The notes: a model not told the origin generated them from the sequence alone. A DNA stretch of 9,837 bases from Pseudomonadales bacterium (GCA_020443005.1 JAGRJA010000115.1:1-9837); one strand, 5' to 3'; numbered from the stretch's first letter, positions 1 to 7,412 are shown. A program made the numbers and translations.

Positions 1-2079
1 ATTCTCCTCGCTACCCTGCCGGTAAACCACATCAGCGGTACTCACCACACCGCCAAGCATCACTGCATTCATGCTATTCAAGCGATATTCATTTCGGGCG
101 GTGTTGAACGCATAGTCCAGAACAAGGTTTTCTATCGGCAAACCGACATCGAGTTTACTGATCATCAGTTTTGAGACATCCTCGGTCACAAGATCATTAT
201 GACTGTCCAGCTTCAGTTTCATGTCCCCATGAATACCCCAAAAGCCAATATCCTCATAAAAACCATCCAGCCCGTGAAAACCATGGCGTATTTCGGCGGT
301 GCTTGCGATCACATCATTTTCGTTATGCCAGTGAACATTTGCATAGCCGTTAAATTCACCGGAAACCAGATCAAAGGGATAAGGCCAGGGTTTAAAAACC
401 GAGGAAAGGGGTTTAATCGCAGAAAAACCGAGATGAGTCCAGACAAGCTGCGCATCACCACTACTATTATCCCTATCATGTGAAGCTGTTATCGTTAACA
501 GCGGAAATTGTTTTGCTGTCGACAAGCTGGCTTCTGCGGTCAGTGCCGGCCCTTTCATCTCCACATCCGATTTGAACGCCAGCACCGGCATCCATTGATC
601 GGGGTTTCGAATATTCAGACTGTCTGAAACAACATGCGCACGCACCACGAGTTGATCAAGCAACTCAACGGCGACGCCGTTCAGGGTCAACACAGTGGCG
701 ACATCGTATTGTTCATAGGTAATGCCTGGCAACTGCAAAACCAGTTGCGGAAAAGCGGCAGAAATGTGTTCACCGCTATTTCCCATTACCACACCGGCCT
801 TTTCCTTCACATTCAACGAAGGGCGAATAAATACCTGGTCAAGGGTATTCACCGTTTCAGCGGTAAACACTTCACCCGGAAACAGGGACAAACGTAGCCC
901 GTCTTTTTCAAAGAAAAGCTGGCCTTCACTTTGTATTTCCGGCTTTTGCAACAGGTAGTCACCCGCATCGAAAGCCAGCGCCGATGCTGAAATATGCCAG
1001 TCAGCCACACAGTTCATTGCCACCTGCCAGTCGCAAACAACATCACTCAAGCTGGCCTCAAGATGAGACTGGTGAAAATACTCCTGCGTATCAACTTCGA
1101 TCCGGCCACTTTCAAAAGAAGGTAGCCAGTCTGAATCTGCCTTTTCGAAATAGGCCTGTACAACAGACTTCACAAGAACGCTGGTCACACTGCCTTCCGG
1201 GGCGTATACCTCATTGTTATAGTGTATCTGCAGGGCGCTTCCCTCCTCGAGCCGGGCATTGAACCCTGCGGGCTGCCATCCGGATGAGATTTCGGCAGGC
1301 AGCTCAGCAGAGAGCCCCGCTTGCAGTTTTCCTTCAAGGCTCTCAACCCCTTCGGGCAGCACAAGGGCAAGTGCCGGAAACCACTTTTGGTAAAAACCGA
1401 AGGTATCGAGCAAGCGGCCCACATCAACCGCAAAATTCGCCGTTGTTGCATAGGTCTTATCCGTCTTTTTTTCCAGTGCTATCGCAGCATTTACAACATT
1501 CGTGGAAAATCTCTCCAGCGCAGCCTGTAAAACCAGTCTGTCCGAACTGGGCTCAAGCGCTACAGCAAGCCGCGCGTTTTCATCCGAAACCTGAAGGTAA
1601 CTGATGCCGGCATCCTGAGACAGCGTAACCGACAGTGGCGGGAAATTCTTGATATGCAATCGATCAATTTTTATGACCGGAATCGCGAGTGAGGACAGCT
1701 GTTGCAGTAATGAAGCAAGAACCAAAGGTGCATTCGACGACGCAGTCCCGGAATCATAAACCGGCAAGACGCTTTCTATCGCCTCAATATGCAAGCTGTA
1801 GAGCTGCTTTTCCGGCAGTGAATAACTCAATGTCAAATCACTGATACGCTGTATCGCCGAATTATGACCGCTTTCAAATTCCAGCAACGCAATGGAGGCC
1901 TGACCGGCATTGATGTCAATGCCATACAGCTCGGTCAAAATAAAGTATTCGGGTGGTGCATAATGTTCACTCAGCTGCTTTACGATCGGCACCTTGAAGA
2001 CAAAAACAAGCCCACACAGCAAAAGCAGAAAAGCCAGCAAGGTGAGCAAAGCGATGAAACAAAACCTGAAGCACTTCAC
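1..2079 (-). CDS. ydbH: YdbH-family AsmA-like intermembrane phospholipid transport protein (C-terminus cut off by window edge)
   Basis: An uninterrupted minus-strand frame of 693 codons runs off the left edge. The start is a GTG at 2079-2077; an in-frame TAG at 2091-2089 excludes anything longer, and an AGGT about 11 nt upstream is a weak ribosome site. Residues 6-28 are a hydrophobic N-terminal anchor with a short basic cytoplasmic tip. The rest is long, beta-rich and periplasmic in character, without catalytic motifs. The stretch from residue 545 to the window edge has the YdbH (PF11739-type) pattern as I know it: a W-x-x-L start, a WPYPFDLVSGEFNG segment, then HGFHGLDG and a late MLGG motif. 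E. coli YdbH is about 880 residues, so roughly 190 are missing here. The E. coli protein is an AsmA-like bridge that moves phospholipids between inner and outer membranes, redundantly with TamB and YhdP. C349 and C357 could form a periplasmic disulfide. The family call rests on remembered motifs, not an alignment. Confidence 0.85.
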   Translation of the reverse strand, partial: MKCFRFCFIALLTLLAFLLLLCGLVFVFKVPIVKQLSEHYAPPEYFILTELYGIDINAGQASIALLEFESGHNSAIQRISDLTLSYSLPEKQLYSLHIEAIESVLPVYDSGTASSNAPLVLASLLQQLSSLAIPVIKIDRLHIKNFPPLSVTLSQDAGISYLQVSDENARLAVALEPSSDRLVLQAALERFSTNVVNAAIALEKKTDKTYATTANFAVDVGRLLDTFGFYQKWFPALALVLPEGVESLEGKLQAGLSAELPAEISSGWQPAGFNARLEEGSALQIHYNNEVYAPEGSVTSVLVKSVVQAYFEKADSDWLPSFESGRIEVDTQEYFHQSHLEASLSDVVCDWQVAMNCVADWHISASALAFDAGDYLLQKPEIQSEGQLFFEKDGLRLSLFPGEVFTAETVNTLDQVFIRPSLNVKEKAGVVMGNSGEHISAAFPQLVLQLPGITYEQYDVATVLTLNGVAVELLDQLVVRAHVVSDSLNIRNPDQWMPVLAFKSDVEMKGPALTAEASLSTAKQFPLLTITASHDRDNSSGDAQLVWTHLGFSAIKPLSSVFKPWPYPFDLVSGEFNGYANVHWHNENDVIASTAEIRHGFHGLDGFYEDIGFWGIHGDMKLKLDSHNDLVTEDVSKLMISKLDVGLPIENLVLDYAFNTARNEYRLNSMNAVMLGGVVSTADVVYRQGSEEN

Positions 2080-2112
2080 AAAATAACACTACCTGTCGAT
2101 ACCTGAACGGTA

Positions 2113-2128
2113 ACTACTGATTCTAACA
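2113..2128 (-). promoter_or_regulatory. Candidate extended -10 promoter for the ydbH-like gene
   Basis: On the minus strand the spacer reads TGTTAGAAT (2128 to 2120), a TGn extended -10 followed by TAGAAT, which matches the sigma-70 consensus at five of six bases. No good -35 hexamer lies 16-19 bp upstream, as is common for extended -10 promoters. Transcription would begin near 2113, leaving a leader of about 34 nt before the GTG start at 2079. This is inferred from sequence only. Confidence 0.35.
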
Positions 2129-2161
2129 CAGGCATTTTTTCCGGATGATAAACAACTCACT

Positions 2162-2167
2162 CATAAT
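2162..2167 (+). promoter_or_regulatory. Weak candidate -10 element for the RND exporter gene
   Basis: CATAAT matches the sigma-70 -10 consensus at five of six bases and lies in the 108-bp divergent spacer, 20 bp before the GTG start. The base run 17 bp upstream (TTCCGG) is a poor -35. If used, the leader would be only about 14 nt, consistent with the missing Shine-Dalgarno but not strong support. Confidence 0.2.
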
Positions 2168-2187
2168 CTTCAGCATGTAATCAACCT

Positions 2188-4641
2188 GTGACAAAAAAAC
2201 CGAACAAGGCCTTATCTGAATTGCGACAAAACATTGACCGGCTTTTCATGAGATGGGGGTATTTCTCCTATCGTTTTGCCTGGTTGAATATCGCTCTGCT
2301 GACCCTCCTTGTGCTAACCCTCGGGTATCAGGCGCAATTCATTAAAGTTGACACATCGACAGAAAGCTTTCTCGAGGAAAGTCACCCGATGCGAGTGATC
2401 TACAACAACTTCAGGCATGAGTTCGGCAGAGACGACAAAATGCTGATTACACTTGAGCCAGCCCGGGGAGTCTTCAATTTCGAGTTTCTCGACACCCTGA
2501 AAAAAATGCAAGCCGAACTGGAGAGCGTGCCCCATGTCGAGGAGGTGACCTCGCTGATCAATGCCCGACAAACCCTCGGCAAGGATGACGAGTTATTGGT
2601 CGGCGACCTGATGCAAGACTGGCCGGAAACAAACACCCAGCTCGAAAAGCTGAAACAACAGGTGCTGGCCAGCCCGACTTACAAGGGCATGCTGATTTCC
2701 TACGATGGCAACAAGACATCCATCAGTATTGATATCGACCCCTACACCCTGATCGGCAGGGAAACCGGGTTTGACGCCATGCTGGACGGGTTTGATACGC
2801 CGGAGAATACAAATCACAAACAACAGGAGGAGTACCCTGATTTCCTTTCCGGTGAGGAAAACTCCGAGCTTGTTGCCGGTGTGGAAGCAATAGTGGATAA
2901 ATACCGCAGTGACGACCTGGTGATCCACATTGCGGGAACACCCTCCATTGCACACCAGTTGATGAGTGTAATGCGCCAGGATATGGAAACTTTCACATCC
3001 CTCTCATTTATCAGCATCGCCCTCTTTCTGGCCCTTTTATTCCGTCGAGTCTCCACAATCTTTTTGCCTTTACTGGTCGCCATGGTGTCCCTGACCTGTA
3101 CAGTTGGCATCATGTCGTTAATCGACATCCCCTTTACGCCAATCGGGCAAAGCATGCCCTCCTTTCTACTCGCTGTTGGCGTCGGCAATTCGGTACACAT
3201 CTTCGCCATATTCTTTCTCAAAATCAGGGAGGGCGATAACAAAAAAGATGCGCTCGCCCATGCACTGGGGCACTCGGGCTTACCTATTGTCATGACAGGG
3301 CTCACCACTGCCGGCGGTCTGCTCTCTTTCACCACAGCCGAAATCGCCCATGTTGTCGACTTTGGTATCATCACCACCATCGGGGTATTAAGTGCACTGT
3401 TTTTCTCTCTGGTTTTATTGCCATCCCTTATCGCTGTATTCCCGGTAAAACTGCAAGTTAACGAAAGTAAAAAAGCCAATACCCATCTTCAGAACCTGCT
3501 GGAAAAGTGCGCCGATTTTTCAACACAACATGCCGGGAAAGTCACCGCATTTTTTGCTGCCGTTATTTGCATCGCACTCTTCAGCGCCATGCAAATCCGC
3601 TTCTCCCACGATCCTATCCACTGGTTTGACAACGAACACCCCTTGCCACAGGCCAGTGATTATATAGACCAGTATTTTTCAGGTGCACTTTACATGGAGG
3701 CGCTGATTGAAACTGACAACACCGACGCCTTCAAAAGCCCCGAATTCCTCAACAGACTGGAAAGCGCCCACAACCTGATAGAACACCTGAAAGTAGGCCA
3801 TGTTCAGGCCAAGAAATCTTTCTCGATTCTGGATATCAGCAAGGAAATCCATCAGGCCCTGAATGAAAATCGCAGTGAATACTACACCTTGCCTCAAGAC
3901 AGACAGCTGATCGCACAGGAACTTCTGCTGTTCGAAAACAGCGGCTCTGACGATCTTGAAGATGTGGTCGATACCCGATTCAGCAAGGCACGACTGACCT
4001 TCATGCTTCCGGCCATCGATGCAGTGGAATACGGCCCCTATCTCGACGAGGTCAAACATCATTTCCAGAATGTTTTTGGTGACACTGCCCGCATCACCAT
4101 TACAGGTCTGATGTCGCTGATGGCTGGTACTATCAATGCCCTGATGAGCAGTCTCGCCAAAACCTATATTCTGGCCTTTCTGATTATTACCCCGTTAATG
4201 ATGCTGATTATCGGTAATGTACGGGTGGGGCTATTAAGCATGATACCCAACCTGACTCCCATTATTATCACGCTGGGAGTGATGGGCTGGCGCGGCTTCC
4301 CCATGGATGCTTTCACGCTTTTGACAGGCAGTATTGCGCTTGGCCTGGCTGTTGACGATACCATTCACTTCATGCACAACTACCGGCGCTTTTACGAACA
4401 AACCGGCGATAACCACCTGGCGGTGCGCAGGACACTGGCCACGACCGGGCAAGCCATGTTCATTACATCGGTTGTACTTTGCAGCGGCTTTTTTGTTTAC
4501 CTGCTTTCAAGCATGCATAATCTCAGCAATTTCGGCCTGCTAACCGGCTTCACCATTATTATGGCGCTGTTGGCCGACATTATTCTGGCTCCGGCTTTGA
4601 TGACACTGATCGGGCAAAAGTTTCTTTCAAAGACTGCCTGA
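2188..4641 (+). CDS. RND superfamily exporter, MMPL/COG1033 type (putative lipid or hydrophobe transporter)
   Basis: This 817-residue inner-membrane protein has the duplicated RND layout: TM1 at about 32-52, a periplasmic loop to about 268, five TM segments at about 271-417, TM7 at about 452-470, a second periplasmic loop to about 653, and five TM segments at about 656-807. TM10 carries GLAVDDTIHFMHNY (719-732), whose Asp722/Asp723 pair fits the RND proton-relay position. The equivalent in the first half is GVGNSVHIF (331-339), with Asn334 where the second half has an acid. The early VDTSTESFLEE segment (54-64) is typical of the COG1033 group. Relatives include mycobacterial MmpL proteins and the hopanoid transporter HpnN; the substrate here is unknown. 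The GTG start lacks a visible Shine-Dalgarno, and Met21 (2248) is a possible alternative, but residues before it still resemble family N-termini. The gene is divergent from ydbH and followed by 192 noncoding bases. Confidence 0.85.
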   Translation: MTKKPNKALSELRQNIDRLFMRWGYFSYRFAWLNIALLTLLVLTLGYQAQFIKVDTSTESFLEESHPMRVIYNNFRHEFGRDDKMLITLEPARGVFNFEFLDTLKKMQAELESVPHVEEVTSLINARQTLGKDDELLVGDLMQDWPETNTQLEKLKQQVLASPTYKGMLISYDGNKTSISIDIDPYTLIGRETGFDAMLDGFDTPENTNHKQQEEYPDFLSGEENSELVAGVEAIVDKYRSDDLVIHIAGTPSIAHQLMSVMRQDMETFTSLSFISIALFLALLFRRVSTIFLPLLVAMVSLTCTVGIMSLIDIPFTPIGQSMPSFLLAVGVGNSVHIFAIFFLKIREGDNKKDALAHALGHSGLPIVMTGLTTAGGLLSFTTAEIAHVVDFGIITTIGVLSALFFSLVLLPSLIAVFPVKLQVNESKKANTHLQNLLEKCADFSTQHAGKVTAFFAAVICIALFSAMQIRFSHDPIHWFDNEHPLPQASDYIDQYFSGALYMEALIETDNTDAFKSPEFLNRLESAHNLIEHLKVGHVQAKKSFSILDISKEIHQALNENRSEYYTLPQDRQLIAQELLLFENSGSDDLEDVVDTRFSKARLTFMLPAIDAVEYGPYLDEVKHHFQNVFGDTARITITGLMSLMAGTINALMSSLAKTYILAFLIITPLMMLIIGNVRVGLLSMIPNLTPIIITLGVMGWRGFPMDAFTLLTGSIALGLAVDDTIHFMHNYRRFYEQTGDNHLAVRRTLATTGQAMFITSVVLCSGFFVYLLSSMHNLSNFGLLTGFTIIMALLADIILAPALMTLIGQKFLSKTA

Positions 4642-4833
4642 TCCATTTCCAGCCTATCAAGCCAAAAAAACGCTTAGCCACCCTTTGTTGATTTCTATCG
4701 TGCTTTCGACACAAGAACAGGCTAGAATCGCCTTCCGCCTGTTCGACAGTTAACGCTATCAGGGAATAAAACCCGGTCGTTAATCACGCACAGGGTATCG
4801 GGCAAACCGCCAAACAGTGACAGGGAGCAGAAC
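4642..4833. other. Intergenic spacer, no gene found
   Basis: This stretch separates the RND exporter from the DUF4404 gene and holds no credible coding frame. It contains an 8-bp inverted repeat (annotated separately), a TAGAAT hexamer inside that repeat, and a TCGACA / AATAAA pair (4743-4748 and 4765-4770, 16-bp spacer) that could be a weak promoter for the small gene. I see no hairpin followed by a T-run that would end the exporter transcript. Confidence 0.5.
4715..4744. repeat. 8-bp perfect inverted repeat with a -10-like core
   Basis: GAACAGGC at 4715-4722 is the exact reverse complement of GCCTGTTC at 4737-4744, with a 14-nt spacer that includes TAGAAT (4723-4728). No T-run follows on either side, so it does not look like an intrinsic terminator. 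It could be an operator over a promoter or an mRNA hairpin in the leader of the DUF4404 gene. Confidence 0.45.
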
Positions 4834-5088
4834 ATGCCAAAAGAAAAGCTTTTAAACCTTATCACACGCTTGCATGACAGCTTTGGCGACGAGGAAGTCA
4901 GCCCCCAACAACAGCAACTGCTCGATGACATGAAGTTACATATTCACAACATCAATGAACCCGCACCAACCGACCCTGACATGCTGCAAACCATTGAAAC
5001 ACTGATTGAAGACATTGAGGAAGACCACCCCAAAGCAGCCGGTCTTGCTCGCGATATCATGGAAATTCTGGTTAATATCGGCATATAA
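4834..5088 (+). CDS. DUF4404 family protein (small, function unknown)
   Basis: This is an 84-residue, acidic, probably cytoplasmic protein without a signal peptide or membrane segment. An AGGGAG ribosome site at 4822-4827 lies 6 nt before the ATG, so the start is well supported. It appears mostly helical, with a leucine-rich first helix (about 5-15), a QQQQLLDDM segment (25-33) and a second helical half (about 48-81) that ends in the NIGI C-terminus. The general pattern of two helices, an EDHP-like segment and a terminal GI fits the DUF4404 family of Gammaproteobacteria as I remember it; no function is known for that family. The gene stands alone: it has its own spacer upstream and runs convergently into cmoM, with 82 bp between the two stop codons. 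Confidence 0.7.
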   Translation: MPKEKLLNLITRLHDSFGDEEVSPQQQQLLDDMKLHIHNINEPAPTDPDMLQTIETLIEDIEEDHPKAAGLARDIMEILVNIGI

Positions 5089-5091
5089 ACA

Positions 5092-5111
5092 GCCCTTACT
5101 GAAAAAAGGGC
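5092..5111. terminator. Possible weak hairpin between convergent genes
   Basis: GCCCTT (5092-5097) pairs with AAGGGC (5106-5111) across an 8-nt loop, 3 bases after the DUF4404 stop. The 6-bp stem is short and no clean T-run follows on the plus strand. Read on the minus strand it is followed by TGTTTAT, which is only mildly T-rich. It may act as a weak terminator for one or both genes. Confidence 0.3.
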
Positions 5112-5170
5112 AAGCGCCGCCCCGGTTATTTTCTGTGTTTTTCTGCCTTGTACCCGATTTCACCAACATA

Positions 5171-5992
5171 TCAATGTTGTTCTGGATGGGTTCGTCCGTT
5201 ATACATAACATACCTCGCCAGACTGGCATAAGGTTGTTCACAACAATACAAGCGTTCGATGGCAATTTTATCGTCAAGACTGCGATCCAGCGCCTTGTTC
5301 ATGTAATCCGTAAAAACCCTGACGCCTGTCACGCTTTGAATATCGATAGCCTTTGCTTCCAGTCGCACCTTGACCGCCTCCGGCAATAAGGGATTTTGAG
5401 GTGTCAGCCCTCCCTCATCTCCCTTGAAAGACTGCGACTGAACCTTGCGGAAATTACCCCGAATCACATTCCGGAAAACCAGACTGTGACGGTTGTAAAA
5501 CATCACTGAAACCCGCCCTGCTTCAGGCGCAACAAACCGGAGAGCTTCATCAAGACCTTCAAACGGTTGAGCCAACCACTCCATCACCGCGTGAAAAACA
5601 ACCAGATCAAATTGGCCTGACCAGGCTGCAGGTAGCGCTTGCAACGCACTGTTTACAAACTGTGGCTGTCTTGAGTCGATATCGACAAGCAGCGGTTCCG
5701 GCTGTTGCGATGGGTCGAAGCCTGCTTCGGCAAAGGCCGCCTTTGCCCGATGCAGCATCTCGATAGAAGGGTCTGTCAACACTACAGAGTGACCCAGCTT
5801 TGCCAAGCGCAATGACACCTGCCCCATGCCTGCACCAATATCAAGAATTCGCAGTGGCCTGCCTTCAACAAGTTCGGGAAAATCATCAAGCAATTGCTGC
5901 CAGACGATTGCCAGACGAATCTCGCCCTTCTCGCTACCGTAAATCCGTTTGGCAAACCGCTCTGCCAGGGGGTCAAAATTCTGATCTGTCAT
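5171..5992 (-). CDS. cmoM: tRNA 5-carboxymethoxyuridine methyltransferase CmoM
   Basis: This 273-residue protein is a class I SAM-dependent methyltransferase. CmoM (formerly SmtA/YcbD) methylates the carboxymethoxyuridine at the wobble position 34 of certain tRNAs, giving the methyl ester and aiding codon reading. Visible features are the opening NFDPLAERFAKRIYG (5-19), the SAM-binding glycine loop LDIGAGMGQVS (50-60), an acidic residue ending strand 2 (D74), FHAVMEWLAQP (133-143), MFYNRH (164-169), GNF (179-181) and GVRVFTDYM (223-231). These match the E. coli protein in order and spacing as I recall it, and length is close to the usual 260 residues. The ATG at 5992 is preceded by an AGG/GAAGGG purine stretch. 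cmoA and cmoB, which make the substrate, are not in the window. The gene is divergent from the GIY-YIG gene, so it probably has its own promoter in the 126-bp spacer. Confidence 0.9.
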   Translation of the reverse strand: MTDQNFDPLAERFAKRIYGSEKGEIRLAIVWQQLLDDFPELVEGRPLRILDIGAGMGQVSLRLAKLGHSVVLTDPSIEMLHRAKAAFAEAGFDPSQQPEPLLVDIDSRQPQFVNSALQALPAAWSGQFDLVVFHAVMEWLAQPFEGLDEALRFVAPEAGRVSVMFYNRHSLVFRNVIRGNFRKVQSQSFKGDEGGLTPQNPLLPEAVKVRLEAKAIDIQSVTGVRVFTDYMNKALDRSLDDKIAIERLYCCEQPYASLARYVMYNGRTHPEQH

Positions 5993-6042
5993 CCCTTCAA
6001 CCTGATTAGCATAATTTCACCTGCACCCTTCTCCGAACCCCA

Positions 6043-6090
6043 TACAATAGCCGCCTTAACTTCATTAACACGGTAAAAAACGCTATTGTA
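6043..6090. repeat. 9-bp perfect inverted repeat in the cmoM / GIY-YIG divergent spacer
   Basis: TACAATAGC at 6043-6051 is the exact reverse complement of GCTATTGTA at 6082-6090, 30 nt apart. Each arm contains TACAAT, a five-of-six match to the -10 consensus, on the plus strand in the left arm and on the minus strand in the right arm. Transcripts from these would run rightwards to the GIY-YIG gene and leftwards to cmoM. No good -35 elements accompany them, so this could equally be a paired operator or chance. Confidence 0.4.
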
Positions 6091-6118
6091 ACGAACAGTA
6101 TTCATCGACGGCATAAAA

Positions 6119-6388
6119 ATGAACAAAACGGAAAAGAAGACATGGCAAGTCTACATCATCGAAGCCAGTGATGGCCGCCTGTACACGGGTATCACCACCG
6201 ATATCGACAGGCGTTGGCAGCAACACCTTTCAGGCAAGGGCGGCGCTCGTTTTTTTCGAGGCAGAAAACCGAGAGCGCTTGTTTACACCGAACAACAGCC
6301 AGACAGAAGTGCTGCCAGCAAGCGTGAAGCCGCTATAAAAAGCCTGAGCCGGGAAGAAAAACGCTTACTGATAGAAAGCCTGATTTGA
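6119..6388 (+). CDS. Standalone GIY-YIG domain protein (UPF0213/YhbQ family)
   Basis: This is an 89-residue protein consisting of almost nothing but a GIY-YIG nuclease-like domain. The paired motif appears as VYII (11-14) and YTG (22-24), followed by the basic Arg31/Arg32, GARFFRGRKP (42-51), and REAAIKSLSREEK (69-81), where Glu70 sits at the metal-binding position of the family. These match the small single-domain UPF0213/YhbQ group, usually 80-100 residues. The family is predicted to cut or bind DNA, and YhbQ has been linked to DNA damage handling, but the role here is inferred. There is no clear Shine-Dalgarno before the ATG. It is the first rightward gene after the divergent spacer and ends 52 bp before the SDR gene, so it may be co-transcribed with the tam operon, though a separate promoter candidate lies in that gap. 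Confidence 0.85.
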   Translation: MNKTEKKTWQVYIIEASDGRLYTGITTDIDRRWQQHLSGKGGARFFRGRKPRALVYTEQQPDRSAASKREAAIKSLSREEKRLLIESLI

Positions 6389-6400
6389 AGACATATTCCA

Positions 6401-6409
6401 TGCGATAAT
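6401..6409 (+). promoter_or_regulatory. Candidate extended -10 promoter for the SDR-tamA-tamB operon
   Basis: TGCGATAAT combines the TGn extension (6401-6403) with GATAAT (6404-6409), five of six bases of the -10 consensus. The -35 position (TGATTT at 6381-6386) is poor, which is tolerated by extended -10 promoters. Transcription would begin near 6416, about 25 nt before the ATG at 6441, leaving room for the GGAG ribosome site at 6431-6434. Confidence 0.35.
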
Positions 6410-6440
6410 TGCCTTTTCGGAGAATCGCACGGAGAACACA

Positions 6441-7412
6441 ATGAAAGTGCTACTCACCGGCCCTTTTGGCACGATCGGCTATGAGGTTATTCAGGCTCTT
6501 CTCAAAGCAGGTCATGAAATAGACTGCTTTGACCTCGACAACAAGGCCAACCGTAAAACAGCAAAAATATTCGGCTCGCACATCAATGTTATCTGGGGCG
6601 ATATAACCGACCAAAAGGCTGTTTCCAAAGCAGTAAAAACTGTTGATGCCATTATTCATAATGCCGCAATCATTCCGCCACTGTCGGAAATAAACCCGGT
6701 GCTGGCTCACCGGGTCAATGTGGAAGGAACCGCCCATATCATCAATGCCATGAAAAACCACAATCCCGAAGCCTGCCTGGTTTTTCCCTCGTCGATTTCC
6801 GTTCATGGTTATCAGCAACACCAGGAACCTCCCCGTCGCATACACGAACCCTTCGATCCTCAAGATATTTATGCCGGACACAAGATTGAATGTGAAAAAA
6901 TGCTTCATGAAAGCGAGCTCAACTGGGTTATCGTCCGAATAGGCGCCTGCCTTGACGGCAGAACCGTGAAAGGAGGAAACGACAATAACACCATGCTGCA
7001 AATGATGTTCGCCGTTGCGGCAAATGCCCGTGTTGAATACATTCATCCCAGAGATGTCGCACTGGCGATGTCGCATGCCATAAGCAGCAAGGCAGCATTG
7101 GGAAAAACATTCTTTCTGGGTGGGGGAAAAGACTGCCAGACAACATGGTGCGACTTCGTCAGTATCACACCGGAGGCGCTGGGTATTGGAAAACTTCCCT
7201 CAGAAGCATTTGGCGACAACCCCTATTACACAGACTGGATGGACACCGAGGAAAGCCAGCGCATTCTACAGTTCCAGACCACGACGCTGAATGATTTCAG
7301 GAAGGAGCTAAATCACAAATACCGATTCATAAGGCCATTCGTCGCGCCACTGAAAAGTATTATTCGAAAACAGTTATTGAAGAGTTCTCCACTCTACGGA
7401 AAAGATGCCTGA
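6441..7412 (+). CDS. NAD-dependent epimerase/dehydratase family protein (extended SDR)
   Basis: This 323-residue protein has an N-terminal Rossmann fold of the extended SDR type. The cofactor loop TGPFGTIG (6-13) fits the TGxxGxxG pattern; Asp31/Asp33 at the end of strand 2 favour NAD over NADP; Asp54 and HNAA (73-76) are in the usual places. The catalytic set is complete by sequence: Ser117/Ser118 in PSSISVHGY and Tyr144-x3-Lys148 in YAGHKIE. YIHPRDVALAM (200-210) matches the conserved HxxD segment of sugar epimerases. The last 30 or so residues are basic with hydrophobic positions and may contact the membrane. The substrate cannot be read from sequence; nucleotide sugars are the commonest. 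The start is supported by GGAG at 6431-6434, 6 nt before the ATG. The end overlaps the tamA start by 8 nt, so the two are probably translationally coupled. That ties it to the envelope, perhaps to a lipid or glycan step, but this is inference. Confidence 0.85.
   Translation: MKVLLTGPFGTIGYEVIQALLKAGHEIDCFDLDNKANRKTAKIFGSHINVIWGDITDQKAVSKAVKTVDAIIHNAAIIPPLSEINPVLAHRVNVEGTAHIINAMKNHNPEACLVFPSSISVHGYQQHQEPPRRIHEPFDPQDIYAGHKIECEKMLHESELNWVIVRIGACLDGRTVKGGNDNNTMLQMMFAVAANARVEYIHPRDVALAMSHAISSKAALGKTFFLGGGKDCQTTWCDFVSITPEALGIGKLPSEAFGDNPYYTDWMDTEESQRILQFQTTTLNDFRKELNHKYRFIRPFVAPLKSIIRKQLLKSSPLYGKDA

Noticed and set aside
171..2106. Several plus-strand open frames of 60-106 codons across the left region
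   Set aside because: They lie opposite one continuous 693-codon minus-strand frame with YdbH family motifs, lack family features and look like antisense shadows.
2814..3479. A 221-codon minus-strand open frame opposite the RND exporter
   Set aside because: It lies opposite the conserved membrane core of the exporter, has a Ser/Thr/Pro/Arg-rich shadow composition and no recognisable domain.
4739..4749. CTGTTCGACAG as a possible LexA (SOS) box
   Set aside because: The LexA site of Gammaproteobacteria needs CTG and CAG with ten bases between; here the spacing is much too short.
5164..5179. CAACAT-ATCA-ATGTTG hairpin over the cmoM stop codon as a terminator
   Set aside because: It is a 6-bp AT-rich stem with no T-run after it on the minus strand, so support is too weak.
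5006..5389. A 127-codon plus-strand frame over the DUF4404 end and the cmoM 3' end
   Set aside because: It overlaps two well-supported genes in other frames and shows no family features.
6450..7076. A 208-codon minus-strand open frame opposite the SDR gene
   Set aside because: The plus-strand frame has complete SDR motifs and a good ribosome site; the opposite frame has neither.
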